Shown: positions 35,441-47,400 of the stretch, piece after piece
How positions within the stretch are numbered: position 1 is the first letter of the stretch
Layout of the letters: each line of letters opens with the position of its first letter
Assembly (NCBI GenBank): GCA_950295325.1
Contig: OX485807.1
Span: 26,259,666 to 26,323,665, forward strand
DNA: 64,000 nucleotides
Reading direction: 5' to 3'
Source of the DNA: Polytrichum commune
Taxonomy: Eukaryota; Streptophyta; Polytrichopsida; Polytrichales; Polytrichaceae
The notes under the pieces: model-generated
What the model was told of the DNA's origin: nothing
What the model saw: the letters and a program-made list of their open reading frames with translations, nothing else
Database searches by the model: none
Program-made: the position numbers and the translations under genes

Positions 35441-37379
35441 ACTCTTGGATAAATACGCAGCGAGTACAAGATGATGGATAGCAAATCCGAGTTGAGGTCG
35501 TAGCTGCTGTCCTCGTGATTTTCATAGCTCATCTGAATATCTCATTCATTAGGATTATCCGCAAAGTCTTTCAAAGAGGGTTGAAATCGCGGGTTTCGTC
35601 CTTCTTTGAGAAAAAAACACTTTATGTTAACAGCTTGTTCGCTCGTTGTGTATCGGAGCCTATTTTGAAAGTTGAGTGAAACTTTCGGGACCTCCTCTTT
35701 CCAACTCTCAAACTTTGAAAGAATTTTAAGATCTAAAATAAGGTATATGGATGGGACTCGTTGTTTTGAATTGTGGATCAACCTATGGAAGGCTAGCTTG
35801 GTGTGGCCATCCTAGTAGGAATAACTAGAAAACCGGGTTCTAATAGCATGACACCACTCTATGTGTTTGGTGATGAAAACTTGGGTGACTTTGTGTTAAT
35901 TCTCATTAACTCGTGGTTTGAGCCTAATCCCCATGGTTTCATATGCGTTACTTTACAAATAACTATATTGCCAAAGCGAACATTCTTGTGCTCATTAAAT
36001 GGCCATATAGCCCCCGCCCCCCCCCCCCCAATCACATCGACTACAACGTCTAGGATGATCAACATATTTTGAGCACCTAGCACAATCTCTTTCAAACACA
36101 TGTCTTTTTAGTATTTGTTATTAGAGCCACACCAAACCAAATACACTCAAATATAGGTGTCCGACTAAGATAAGTAATCAAATTAAGCACATCTACCTTA
36201 AGTATTGAAATCCACATTCAAATTATTATTATTTTTACTGTAGGTATGCATGGAGTCGGTGCAATCTCTTAAGGTAGATGAAGCCACTTTGGTTAGCTTC
36301 CTTAAATTTTGACACCTATTTTCGGCTCCTAATCGGCAATACAATCACTATAATTTGGTGGGTGAGTAATACTTGGCAATTTAGCTGCCGTCTTGATGAG
36401 ATTTAGGTATGTCACCTTCACAAAAATCCAAACAAAGGTACACATATATGGAAAACGGTGAAATAAGCTGATTCGGCCAAAAAGAGTGGCTTAAATTTTG
36501 TGCAGTGTCATTTTAGAGATGGAGTAGAGGAAACGATGAGCAATGCGAGTTGTTTCGTAACTTTGTTCCGATGAATACCAAATTTGATGTCAATTTGCTA
36601 GTGATGTCGTCCACTTACACAACATCGAAAGACGAAATAGTTGCCCCATATTACACCATATTGGGAACACAAAAGAATCTTTGATTGCAGAGCCTAGATC
36701 AACACCTTCCTCAACCCCAATTTCAACGATTTCAGACTCTTCGATCTCGCTTCGCAATTGCTAACCTGCTCAAGCTTCTAATGCTCAAATCCATCGGATG
36801 GATGACTCCACATAGTTGGAGGTGTCCACATTAGCCTCGTCTACGTCACATAACTTATTATAGTTGGCTCTCGTGATCATGGCTTTGGGATCATAGCGAC
36901 CTATGTAACTTCTTATCCTCTATATTTAAGGCTAAAGTAGTTCTAGAGTGGATGGCTGAAAATAGGAAGGAACTTGGAGCTGTGGGCTAGGGGGCTCACT
37001 ATGAGTTGGCAGCTTGGATACAGAAATCTGAGGGAGAAAATTGATTGGGGCCAGGGCTTTGAGCTGGGCCTTTAACCAACATTATCCGAGGTGAAAACGC
37101 AGTCAATTACTCCTTTGGTAAGATGAATTCAAATAAATGTAAACCCAATTTCATGATTTTAAAAATCAATCAAGAAAAACATGTTAAATTTTGAATTGAA
37201 ATCTGTGGACCAAGTTCACTGTAAAGATATCCAATTTAGCTTGAACTTTCAACCGATTTCACTATATATTGCAAACAATTTCATGATGGGGTGCCCATAT
37301 TTTCAACCTCGCAAAATCAATTCCATAAACTATGTAACTTTGTTTCACAAAGAACGGTACATCCTGTATAGGGTTCTCT
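35441..37379. other. Intergenic sequence
   Basis: A C5-G-C13 run at 36011-36029 is followed by words (ACATAGGTGTCC, AATCACATCGACTA) that recur near 43660-43760 and 44630-44780. This suggests a further dispersed repeat family whose ends I cannot define. Confidence 0.35.
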
Positions 37380-37980
37380 TTAATCGCTCTCCACAACTAG
37401 CCCTACCAAAATTTTGAATGACCTCTCTTATCCAACCTTGGATCGTGTCTGCACGGATTGCTCGAATGTCATCGTTAATGTGATCTAATAATGTTTGATG
37501 ATTTTGAAGATTCATTTTGTCAGACACGACTATTGATGTGTTGAAATACTCATTCCGCGACATTGAGAAATGGACTATATCGTGCAAATGGTAGTAGATG
37601 TGCCCACAAGGATAAACCTTTGTCTTTCGAGGCCAGGAATGGGCTTGGTTTGAATGAACTCTAAAGACTTGTCTATGTTGTAGGCACCAAATGTGATATT
37701 GTGTGCAACGATTCTTTCACTACCAACTGCAACCACCAAAGATAAATTTCAACCCCTTTGAGTTGGACAAATTTGTTGGTGTTTGTGTCCTTGACGAGCC
37801 TTTCCAAATAAATGTGAAAAATGTAAATTGAAACCAACCTCATCCACGTATACAACATTGGTTATACTACCACCGAGCTCTAAAAAGTTTTGACACCACT
37901 CTATATGCTCTCTAAGACGTTCTTTATTATCATAATCCTTTGGTTCATAGCGCATCAACTTAAGGGTAATTCCAACTTGA
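37380..37980 (-). pseudogene. Tc1/mariner-type (IS630-like DDE) transposase relic
   Basis: Reading the minus strand, 37958-37749 gives a fragment with NVVYVDEVGFNLHFSHLFGK and then CPTQRG. That is the first catalytic Asp region of Tc1/mariner transposases (xDExGFNLxxxxxxGxA and a PTQRG-like follow-up). A shifted frame continues as NLSLVVAVGS...HNITFGAYN. Near 37580-37551 another frame gives YSPFLNVAE, matching the YSPxLNPIE motif before the last acidic residue. The second catalytic Asp region is not readable, and frameshifts and a stop separate the pieces. Only part of the transposase is present, so it is inactive. Terminal repeats were not found. Confidence 0.75.
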
Positions 37981-37999
37981 CTTCAAATGGCTTTTGAAA

Positions 38000-39714
38000 C
38001 ACAACTGATAGATATAGGACCCCAAATTCAACTCACTATACTATCTTTGGGTCTTTAACAATGTTTTAGGTGTTTTATTATGAGTATAATATCCACCGGG
38101 AATTCTTGCATTAATCACCTTGCCCTTCCCCCGGTTCATCCTCTCCCTCCGTAGACGTTGTGAGCATTCACCCAACAACATGTTTTGTAGTAGCTTTGTA
38201 GTATCACATATATCACTTAATTTTCCTAATTTTGTGTGATAACTTATTAGGAGTTAATGTGAGTTGACAGTTACTTTAGAGTCTACGACTAAATAAACTC
38301 CCAAAACTAAGCAATTCTAGTGGTCAAGAGCAAAAAAATGGACTCAAGAAGTTTAGACTGAGGTCGAATTCAAAGATTGGAAAAGTGAAGTGGCTCTAAT
38401 GTGCACCACTTTCTTGTCAAATCTTGTTGGTCTTGATCCAAAGAATAGTACTCCACCCAATTTGAGAAACCAAATTCCAAGCTCTTTAAATGTAGTTGGG
38501 TTTTCAAATGTTTTATGCAGAAGCTTTGACTAATCTAAAGCTTTACAATGAAGTGAAATTTTACCCTCACCAAAACATTTCCATAAGAGCAAATTTGTTC
38601 CAAATTTTAAAAAAAGAACGAAAGAATCCCAAAAATCTTCTCATAATAAGCAAGAATGACACTTCTAGTGAAACTGAGGCTTCCTCTATCCAATGAGGTA
38701 TAATTATGTAGCTTGTTGCCCTCCCCCCCCCCCCCCCACAACAACAAAACAAAACAAAACAAACCAAAATAACAATAAGAAGAAGAAGAAGAAGATATTA
38801 GTGTTGAGCATTGTTTTTTTGACCATGTGAACCAAATTCCGAGTTGTCATCTTGGTTCTTACAATAACATTGTACAATTTCCATTTACACTTAGCAATTG
38901 CCAAAGTCAAAGGTGTTTGTTTCATGTTTCATGACGGCCATCATTTTTGACACTTCATGCCTCGATCATAGAGAGATTGGGGTTGACTTGACGTGTGCGA
39001 AATTGCAAAATTGTGTAGTTGTGCCCAAATCCAAAACCCCAATCATTGGAATTGAGATGTTTAGAGCATTTACTTTCACACACACATGTCTTTGTATAAT
39101 AACATATCGTTATAGGGAACGACATGAGGAGGATATATACGTGGGTGAAGGTCGTCTCGTTTAGAGAACACGTCACTCATGACACGAGTCCATGAATTTC
39201 CCCATGACTTCAATTATAGGCAAATGAAGAACAAACACGACGGAAGTGACAAATCATCATTGCACACACCTTTTGGCAAAGATTTGGATCAATCCAGGCT
39301 CATTAAGAGCTACTTAGGTGACTCCAAATGATTTGTGCACATAACTTACTTGCCCCCGGGCACATTTTGGGGTTAAGTGAGATGCTATTCAATAAGGTAG
39401 CTAGTCTCTCGAAGCATTACCTAAGTGTGTACTTTTTTTTCAAGTGAATGCAAAGTACTCACCTTGTCATTGCACGGATACATTTTCATGGACCTTAAAT
39501 AGTCTAGAGTCTAGACTAGAAGTGGCAGCCTTAAGGTATACTTAGTAGACTTCAATGGACACATACAAAACATATAAGACCGTATAAGGAGCGAGCGATG
39601 AATCTATGGAAGTTTACTACATAACTCAAACAACCAACGCCTTGAGCTTCCCATCGATATGTGAACTCATTGACGATGGAGCTCAATGAAGAAACCAAGT
39701 TCATTGTAGATGTA
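38000..39714. other. Intergenic repeats and simple sequence
   Basis: Words at 38270-38460 (AGAGTC..CGA, AAGTGGC.CTAATGTG, TTGTTGGTCTTGA) recur at 40740-40920 and 46850-46930, so a dispersed repeat is present. A C15 run followed by CAACAACAAAACAAAAC and (AAG)n lies at 38723-38795. No gene is supportable. Confidence 0.4.
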
Positions 39715-40020
39715 TGGTCAATCGTTTAAAACCTCGGTTTCACTACACTAAATATTATGTCTAGTGTCACCGATTCTATTCATCTTGTGAAAAAAAAAAT
39801 TCTACATTCCATAGATTCACAACATTGTAATCTCTGTCACTTACTAAGTGATTTTTCATCCAAGCTTCAATCATCATAGAATTGTTAGGATGCATAATGA
39901 ACTAGGAGTGGATGAACTAAAAGTAAATTGGGATGAGTGTTTGTAAACTTATTCATAAGAAGTGCCGTTATAAAAGTTATCACCGTGACATACAATACCA
40001 TATGACACTAAATACGAGTA
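39715..40020. mobile_element. Inverted MITE copy of the TACACTAAATA family
   Basis: It begins at CACTACACTAAATATTATG and ends at ATACAATACCATATGACACTAAATACG. In reverse complement it follows the 1740-2115 copy, with ACTTATTCATAAG, TGTCACTTACTAAGTGATTTTTCATCC and CAACATTGTAA in matching order. The left poly-purine tract may replace the poly-C of the other copies. Confidence 0.6.
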
Positions 40021-40739
40021 GTCGGTATCATCTTTGGCCAAATTGACTTTTAGTCAATTTAAGTTTACAAAATAGTTAGTTGCATTTTCACATTTCAAAT
40101 AGGGCGTTTTTGCACAGTTCCATGACACCCACCATGGGGGGAGGGCCAAAGTGCAAATAAACATTCTATAGTCTAATGTGTCTAAATCGTCTCCCAAATC
40201 ACGTTCAAAGACCCACAAAAAAAAAAACTAACATTGGGAAATCCAATGTGAATTTGAGTCCGTTGGCCCTACCCTGCTCAAGAATTCCCTTCAAGTTGGT
40301 GCAAGGTGGGGTTTATTGCCTATCTTGTTGTGGGTCTCAAAGACCCATGCGCAGCTAGTAGAACGAACATGAAATGATGTACGATTAATTACGAGGGGCA
40401 AGTTTTTAATGTGTCCCATGGTAGGTGTCTTGAATCGAAATCACTCGTGGGAAAAGCTCTACAACATGTGTACTTATTGTGGGCACTTCCAATTCCACGC
40501 ATCAATTTGGTTGTTGGATCAACAATCTACATAATGCATATTGCTCGCAATTTTGAACAAGGGAGAAAACATGTGAAATTTTTATGCCATTTTCGGAATT
40601 GGTCACAAAGTTCATATGCCATTTTATTCAATTCTCGACATCAAGTACCACAACTGAAAGTGGACATCTGCTACGAGGTTGTACAATTATGCCTAGAGTG
40701 GCATGATCACCTGTGATATACACGAGATTTATAGGATGA

Positions 40740-40925
40740 TCAATTTAGGGTGGATTTAGACTCGGGTCCGAGACCCAATAAACTCCAAACTTGAGCAAAC
40801 CTATTGGTCTAGAGCAAAAATTTGGGCCCAAGTTTATAGCATGGTCTAGATTGAAAGCGTCGAAGTGGCGCTAATGTGACATCACTTTCATGTCATATCT
40901 TGCTAACCCCACTCAACAAGATACT
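40740..40925. repeat. Copy of a GGGTCCAAGACC-type dispersed repeat
   Basis: GGGTGGATTTAGACTCGGGTCCGAGACC at the left end, followed by TTGGTCTAGAGCAAAAATTTGGGCCCAAG and AAGTGGCGCTAATGTGACATCACTTTCATGTCA, recurs in parts at 38270, 41560-41705, 46850 and 47050-47400 in either orientation. Confidence 0.5.
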
Positions 40926-40978
40926 AGTGTTGGAGTAGTACGACCTTTTTGACTATACCATTCGAGTATGTGTAATGA

Positions 40979-40980
<2 letters not shown>

Positions 40981-41017
<37 letters not shown>
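40981..41017. repeat. (AT)n microsatellite, ~37 nt
   Basis: This is an uninterrupted AT dinucleotide run. Confidence 0.95.
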
Positions 41018-41019
<2 letters not shown>

Positions 41020-41784
41020 TAGGGTGCATGTATTTGAGTATAATTTTGTTGTTGGTAGCATTCATTATCCACGAACCATGTTATTAATGTGGCCTTATGA
41101 TGATACCGACCCATATATGACTTCGGTGTACAAAGGTGTTCTCAACTTGTGATAAGCATCATTAATCAATGATAAATGGCATCAATATTTTGGTAACGAT
41201 CGGGTAGGTTCTTTAATTCTATAATAATTATCCTAGATCGATAACATGCATCCACCTACAGACCAATCCAACGTTGGAGAATACTCCTCTCCCATCTCCT
41301 CCACCAAGGTAAACACTAGGTGTTATGGACCCTAATGTAAACACGACCTTATGTGTCCAATCAAAACTCCAAACTAGCTAACCACGTAACACAAGTAACC
41401 ACATAAAACACACATAGCTTAGAGTGGATTTTCATTGGGATTTGGCTCCAAGAAACTTGAAGTTCAAAACACTTTAAGTTAATTGCTTACAAAATGAAGA
41501 TTGGTTTCTCAAATTATAAGGAGTTATTCTCAAGAGTAGGGATTGTGGAGATTTAGAGGGAATATGATACCACTTTAGCACCACTTCATTCGACCTGGAC
41601 CTTAGTGTAAACTCCTCGGGTCCAAAATTTTGCTCTTGACTAGTAGGATGGCGAGTCCATTTTGGTGTTTCTTTGGTCTTGGACCCTATTGTAAAGCCAC
41701 CCTTAGTTAGGGAAGGGCTAGTCCAAACATACGACCATGATTGCATATGAGTCCACACCAAGGCAACTTCCTACCCTTTATAAG

Positions 41785-42435
41785 TACACTAAATAGTCCT
41801 ATCAATGTGCATTGAAAACTAGCATGGAAATAATTAGCATAGGAAATGAAGGTGGGAAGTAATGCGGGTACAAGACCCCATGTCTTCATAAAGACTTATG
41901 ACCAACACGTTGAAACTCATATTTAAGTAAATATGGACATATTCTCAAAATTTGGACTTTTTGGTTGCTTTAATTCTTTTGGCAAATATGATGATATACT
42001 TCTATCCATACCTAGATGCAAGGGAGATGTGTAAATTCTTGGTGACCACTTCAATGTTACGATTTTACAATATGCCGGAGGAAATCAAATGTGTATTATT
42101 TGATGTTGAGTAAACATATTTAAATGCTAAGAAACGATTATTTAAATATATATAATAATCAAATATGCATATTCTATTGGAGAATTGTACAATCCTATTG
42201 GAGGATCCTAAGATAGAATTCAACATGTTATAATTTTGGACTTGGTCTTAGTTTAATTTTATTTACATATCAATTATTGATAATTAGTTATAGAACAAAA
42301 AAATTGTAAACTAAAAGAAATAATCACCCGCATTAGTTTTCTATAAATGCAACTAATGTGGCCCATGCTAGTTTTTCTAGTAAAAACGTAACTTGGGCTC
42401 TAGAAAATTAGTATAGCCCACAATAATAGGTTTGT
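41785..42435. mobile_element. Long copy of the ACACTAAATAG element family
   Basis: The left end TACACTAAATAGTCCTATC and the right end around AATAATAGGTTTGTTTAGGG are inverted counterparts. Interior words ATAATTAGCAT, AATGCGGGTACAAGACCCCATG, AATCACCCGCATTAG, GTGGCCCATGCTA and CTCTAGAAAATTAG match 46465-46850. It is about twice as long as the 32045 copy. Confidence 0.5.
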
Positions 42436-42439
42436 TTAG

Positions 42440-43150
42440 GGTTAGTTTCCATGTAGGCCGCTCACCCATGGCAATTTTAGTGGCAATAAAGACAAACTTG
42501 TCCAAATGTAGCTACTCTCATCTTCTCAAATCCAAGCCCACCTACTAACCTCCTATAGGTTAAATCTCCTCATCCTCTTCCTAAAACTAGTCTTCAATAC
42601 TTCGGTGACCAACACATGTAAGTTAAAAAGTGCTTTAGTGGATGCATGGAAGTCTAGCAGCCGGTATCCACAACCCTCCACATTCTAGTAGGCCACCATA
42701 ATGTGGTTGGTCAAGGGCTTGTGCGCATCTACATGCAAACACCTCCAACCCATCATTATCTAGAATCGAGTGGGCGAGCGGCCTACATGAAAACTCACCT
42801 GATTCTAGTGTGAAAAAAGAACAAACATGTCCAAATGTAGAGGAAATCTAGTGGGGTAGGGTTCGTATGTGCCAACTAGCTACTCCCATCTTCCCAAATC
42901 GTGGCCCACTTATTAACCTCCTCCTCTTAAAACCGGCCTTTAAAACCTTTAGCGACTGGCACATGTAGGTCAAAAAATGCTTTAGTGGACGCACAGAAGT
43001 CTAGCAGCATGTATCCACAACCCTTCGCATCCTAGGACACCACCATAACGTGGTTGGTCAGAAGCTTCTGCTTATCTACATGCAAACACCTTCTACCCAC
43101 TATTATCTAGAATCTAGTGGGCGAGCGGCGTATATGGAAACCCACCCTTT
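42440..43150. repeat. Tandem duplication, two ~350-bp units
   Basis: Both units contain CCAAATGTAG, TAGCTACTC.CATCTTC.CAAATC, CCCAC.TA.TAACCTCCT, GTGC.TTTAGTGGA.GCA, GAAGTCTAGCAGC, TATCCACAACCCT, CCACCATAA.GTGGTTGGTCA, CTACATGCAAACACCT and TCTAGAATC.AGTGGGCGAGCGGC. The second starts near 42790. No coding frame is shared between them. Confidence 0.75.
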
Positions 43151-43632
43151 AGTGTACTGTCCTGGTCAGCTATATATGAATGCTGAATGAGAATCCATTA
43201 AAGACACAGAGCTGCCAACTCCGATTCGGTCAGAATGTGGAATTTCTTCAACGGGCAGCGTCAAAATAGTTTTTACTCTTGTACCCATGCTTGGAGTTAC
43301 ACTATAAAGGAAACTGTCCTAGTTAAGTACATCCCAAATTGCCTTTCACATTCTTACTTTTATAGACATCTGACAAAGAGGTGGATAAACTACTCCATGC
43401 ACTTAACCAAAAACCATTTGAAACATGCCCATTGCGGCTCCTTATTAACTTAGGTAACTTATCAAGCAAGGAACTCTACCTCTGCAACAAGGGGACTCTT
43501 GAACATGATAGGGTCAATGGGCTCACATTCATATCAGTTTTCAATCTTTATTTTTCTTTTCTTGGAGTTGGAGAGCCTTGCAAGTTTTGTTTTGGATTAA
43601 TGAAGCTAGAATATGAGTGTGTGGTGTATTTC

Positions 43633-43663
<31 letters not shown>

Positions 43664-45362
43664 CAAAACTACACGACGTCTTTTTAGGAGTCCATTCTTA
43701 ACTACATGCCTTGTCACATGCCACTCAAACATAGGTGTCCAATTTAGAAGACTAACCACATAAGATCCATGTACATTGTGCTAAAACAAGGTTTAGAATT
43801 CACACCATTCATGTGAGGGATCTAGTAAAAACCTACCCCCTGTAGGTTAATGGTTGGTTCATCTCAACTCAATCTCACTATACTAGTTTGGAGTCTTCAA
43901 TGCTAATCATGGGGTCAAATATGCTTTAACTAAAGAAGAAAAATTCCGAGCTATAAGTTGTTATCAAAATTTTCATCTTGACCTTACATATAGGGCACAC
44001 GAATCCTTGTGAGGGTCATATGGACCATGAAATTGTGAGGGTCCATCCAAAGGTTGTACCATGAAAAATTTGATATTGAGCATTCTGTGCTCATGGACAT
44101 TCAAATGTAGTGTAAAGATACACATGATTGGGACTCTTTATTGAATGCTATTTCATTAACACCCTGTTCATATGGGCCCATTCCACATAATACGGTATAA
44201 TAAATAAGGGGTTTGTGAGGGATTTCAAGTGTCGTGGTCATGCAAACTCTAGTAGATCACGAGTTGTTATCACATGGGACTCCAACGGGGTTTTTTCATC
44301 CATTCAAACTTCCTTGGTTGTTACATCCTCACACTACAACGCAAAGTGAATGGATGATCTTGGGCCTCGCCCACTAGAGAGAGAGATTATGGATTTCAAT
44401 AGTCTCATGCCCTCAAACTCTAGTGTAAAGTAGCCCTTGAGGTTAGTGAGTATTAAAGAAACATTTTTCTCTTCACACACACCTCTTGTAGGATATGCAA
44501 GAAGCAATTAGTGTGAGGTGATTAGCAAATCCAAATCGTGTCTATAACCACTTTTCCTCAAAATTGTGGAACTCATCCTATTCACTATCATAGTGAAGAT
44601 TCTATGTATTGTAAAATGTTCGTATGGGTGCCCTCCCCCAATTATGTTGACTATAGCCTCTAGAACGGTTAATAAACTCCGCGCATGTAGTCTAATTTGT
44701 TTCAACAAATGTCATTTTGGTGTATATTCATAGATCCACATCCAACCATTCACTGCTTAAACATAGGTGTATGTTTAGGACCAGGCATTTGAATTACACG
44801 CATTTGAAATATATGTTGTCATGCTGCCTGACAATGTGCCTCTTTGTTGAGCTCTAAGAAACAATGTACGAAATTGGGGTTTCTTATCTTAACCCCTAAA
44901 CACTTTTAGCATGTTCATACCAACTATATATTCTCTCTTTGCCTTGGATGACATGAAATCTTCATCAAACTCTATTAAGCTTAATATATGTGAGTGTCAA
45001 GAAGAATAACCTTGCAAGACAATAAACTATCACTATCTACCAAAAAATCACATCAAAATCTTGATTCACGTTGTACAATTTGAAAACACCGTATGTATGA
45101 GAAGCCCAAATTAGGCTTGGGGTTTGTGGCAGATATGTAAACTCATCCATTATGGATGAAAAGGCTCTAGTAAAAACAAGTCCCCCTTATAAGGTTGAGG
45201 GTCGATTCATTCCAAGTGAAGTGCACCAAACTAATTTGGGGTCTCCGAAGCCATTTCAAGAGTCAATTGATATAAAAATAGTTATTTCAAACTACAAAAG
45301 AATTCAATGCGTTAACCACCTTGCTACTGGACGAGTTTACGTAGACACCGTGAATCCCCCTC
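43151..45362. other. Intergenic sequence
   Basis: A T-run joined to G21 lies at 43631-43663. Words at 43700-43760 and 44640-44780 recur around 36030-36180. No gene is supportable. Confidence 0.35.
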
Positions 45363-45925
45363 AAGGGTTGTTTGCACCATGGACCATGAAGTCATCCCAA
45401 GGCCATGTAAAATTTGTGATTGGATGTTGAACTCGTTCCCGGACCACTTCGGTTTGCACCAAGAAAAGTGACCATGGAGTTCGAGGTCCCCCAAAACCAT
45501 ATTTTAAGGCCTACATTATCCATTGACATGGTACAAAGGGTTTTGCATCGGGAGAGGCAAAATAGGTGATGTAGTAGAAAATTAAAGGCAAGGGCCCATG
45601 GCAAAGAAATGATGTTAAAATAACTTTTCAATGAAATGTTTTTTTGAAGAAGAGAAGACGGCAACAAGAGAAGACAAGAGAATGGTCAAACTTGAATATT
45701 TTTTCCAAAACTATCCTTTTTGAGCATACATTAGAAAAAAATCAGCACATTCATTTTTGGGTGGATGGTCAATCCTCTTGGTCCACATATGGTTTACACC
45801 TAGTGAGGGGCCCAAAGAATTTGTAAATTGGTGGATTTAAGAAATCAGACCATGGAAGTTGGACCATGGAAAAAAACTCCTCTTTCATGGTCCGACCTCA
45901 TGGTCCACGGTGTGAACCCGGCCCT
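45363..45925. mobile_element. ~560-bp element with imperfect ~30-bp inverted ends
   Basis: The left end AAGGGTTGTTTGCACCATGG, then ACCATGAAGTC, is the imperfect inverse of the right end (GACCTCATGGTCCACGGTGT, then GAACCCGGCCCT). The partial copy at 9380-9745 shares its right half. No transposase is visible. Confidence 0.6.
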
Positions 45926-46464
45926 ATATAAGCCCCCAAATTGGGCTCCTAATTAAGCTCCTCAAAAGGATTTTAAAAAACAAGAGGGAATTCCGTATTC
46001 CGGGTCCCATACGGACTTGAGCTGACGGTATAAGATTGATTGCAAAGATTGGCACGGGTACGGGGCCTTTTAAATAACATGAGATACTTGAGATTTGACT
46101 TAGGCAAGTGATTAATTAACTTCCTTCAAAGAACCCGCCCACTGCACCGGAGTTGCAGCTTTAATTTCATTCTCTTGAATGTATAACTAAGTTATATAAA
46201 GAGTAGATGCCGTGAACAAGAACACGTAATAAATGTCGGCTCACGCGAAAACCCCGCCAAATTTCATATCACTTTAGATGGACATCGGTTGCGATTCCAC
46301 TCTTAAGTTAAAGTTAATGAGCACCAACCTTTTGGCGCTCTAACTAGCCTCCTCTCTAACTTAATACCCTAGAATAGTTAATTGCTAGCGATAAATGTGG
46401 CCACTAATTGGGCGGAGCTAGCTATGTCCTCCACATAACTTACTTAATGGTATGAAGCAATTTA

Positions 46465-47400
46465 AGCTACACTAAAATAGGTCTTATTGCTATGGGTGGA
46501 GTATAAAGTGTGGGGAATAATTAGCATGGGTTGGTCTAGTTCTCTAGTTAGGGTGGAATTGAAGTGGGTCCAAGATCCCAAGTGTTTCTTTTAGTCTTTC
46601 TCGAGACTTTCAGCTAACATCTTACATGAAATAAAAATTACTTCAAAAGTAGCACAAAATAAAGTAAAATCACCCACATTGATTTTTTAGAAGAAAAAAA
46701 ATCAATGTGGCCCATGCTAATTTGAACTAGAAAATTAGCATGGGTTTGATGCAACCCACGTTAATTATTGTTATTAGAATTAATGTGGGCTCTAGAAAAT
46801 TGCCGTGGCCCAAAGTAATAAGACTATTCGAAGTATGAAAAAACTTGAAGTGGCGCTAATGTGACGTCACTATCATGTCAACTTTTGTTGGTCTTGACTC
46901 AAGGAAATATTGCTCTTGGAAAGAGTGTACATTAGGGTCCAAGAGACTCTTATACTATGCCTCACTTTTGGACTCAAGATTGGGACCAAAGATTGTAAAT
47001 TGGATTCTCAAACCATCATGAGTATTTTCTTGAATTGAGACCACTGAAATTTTGGCAGGAAAGTGGTGGCATTTTCACGCCACCTCGTTTTCTCATGCCG
47101 TGGACTTGGACCCAACTAGTGTAAACTCCTTGGGTCCAGATTTTTGCTCTCAGCCAATAGGGTCACTCAAGTTTGGGGTAAATTTCTTTGGTCTTGGATC
47201 CTAGTGTAAACCAACCCATAGTTACAGGAACCAATCTCCCAAGCATAATTGTTGGAAAGTGGTATTGCATTATTGCGACTTCGTTTTTCATACATGAACT
47301 TAAACCCTAGTGTAGACTTTTTGGGTTCACGAATTTTCATTTGACCAATAGGATCGTGCAATGTTGGAGTTTATGTGGTCTTGGACCCTAGTATAAACCC
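46465..47400. repeat. MITE copy (ACACTAAAATAG family) followed by two GGGTCCAAGACC-type repeats
   Basis: 46465-46850 resembles 41785-42435 (CTACACTAAAATAGG left end, AATGTGGCCCATGCTAATTT, GTGGGCTCTAGAAAATT). From 46850 on, two partial units each carry AGTGTAAACTCCTTGGGTCCA, TTTTTGCTC..CCAATAGG and TTTGGTCTTGGA.CCTAGT.TAAACC (47108-47215 and 47290-47400). This is non-coding sequence. Confidence 0.5.

Noticed and set aside
40411-40716. 101-codon ORF
   Set aside because: It reads like random translation of repeat-rich DNA, and no family features were seen.
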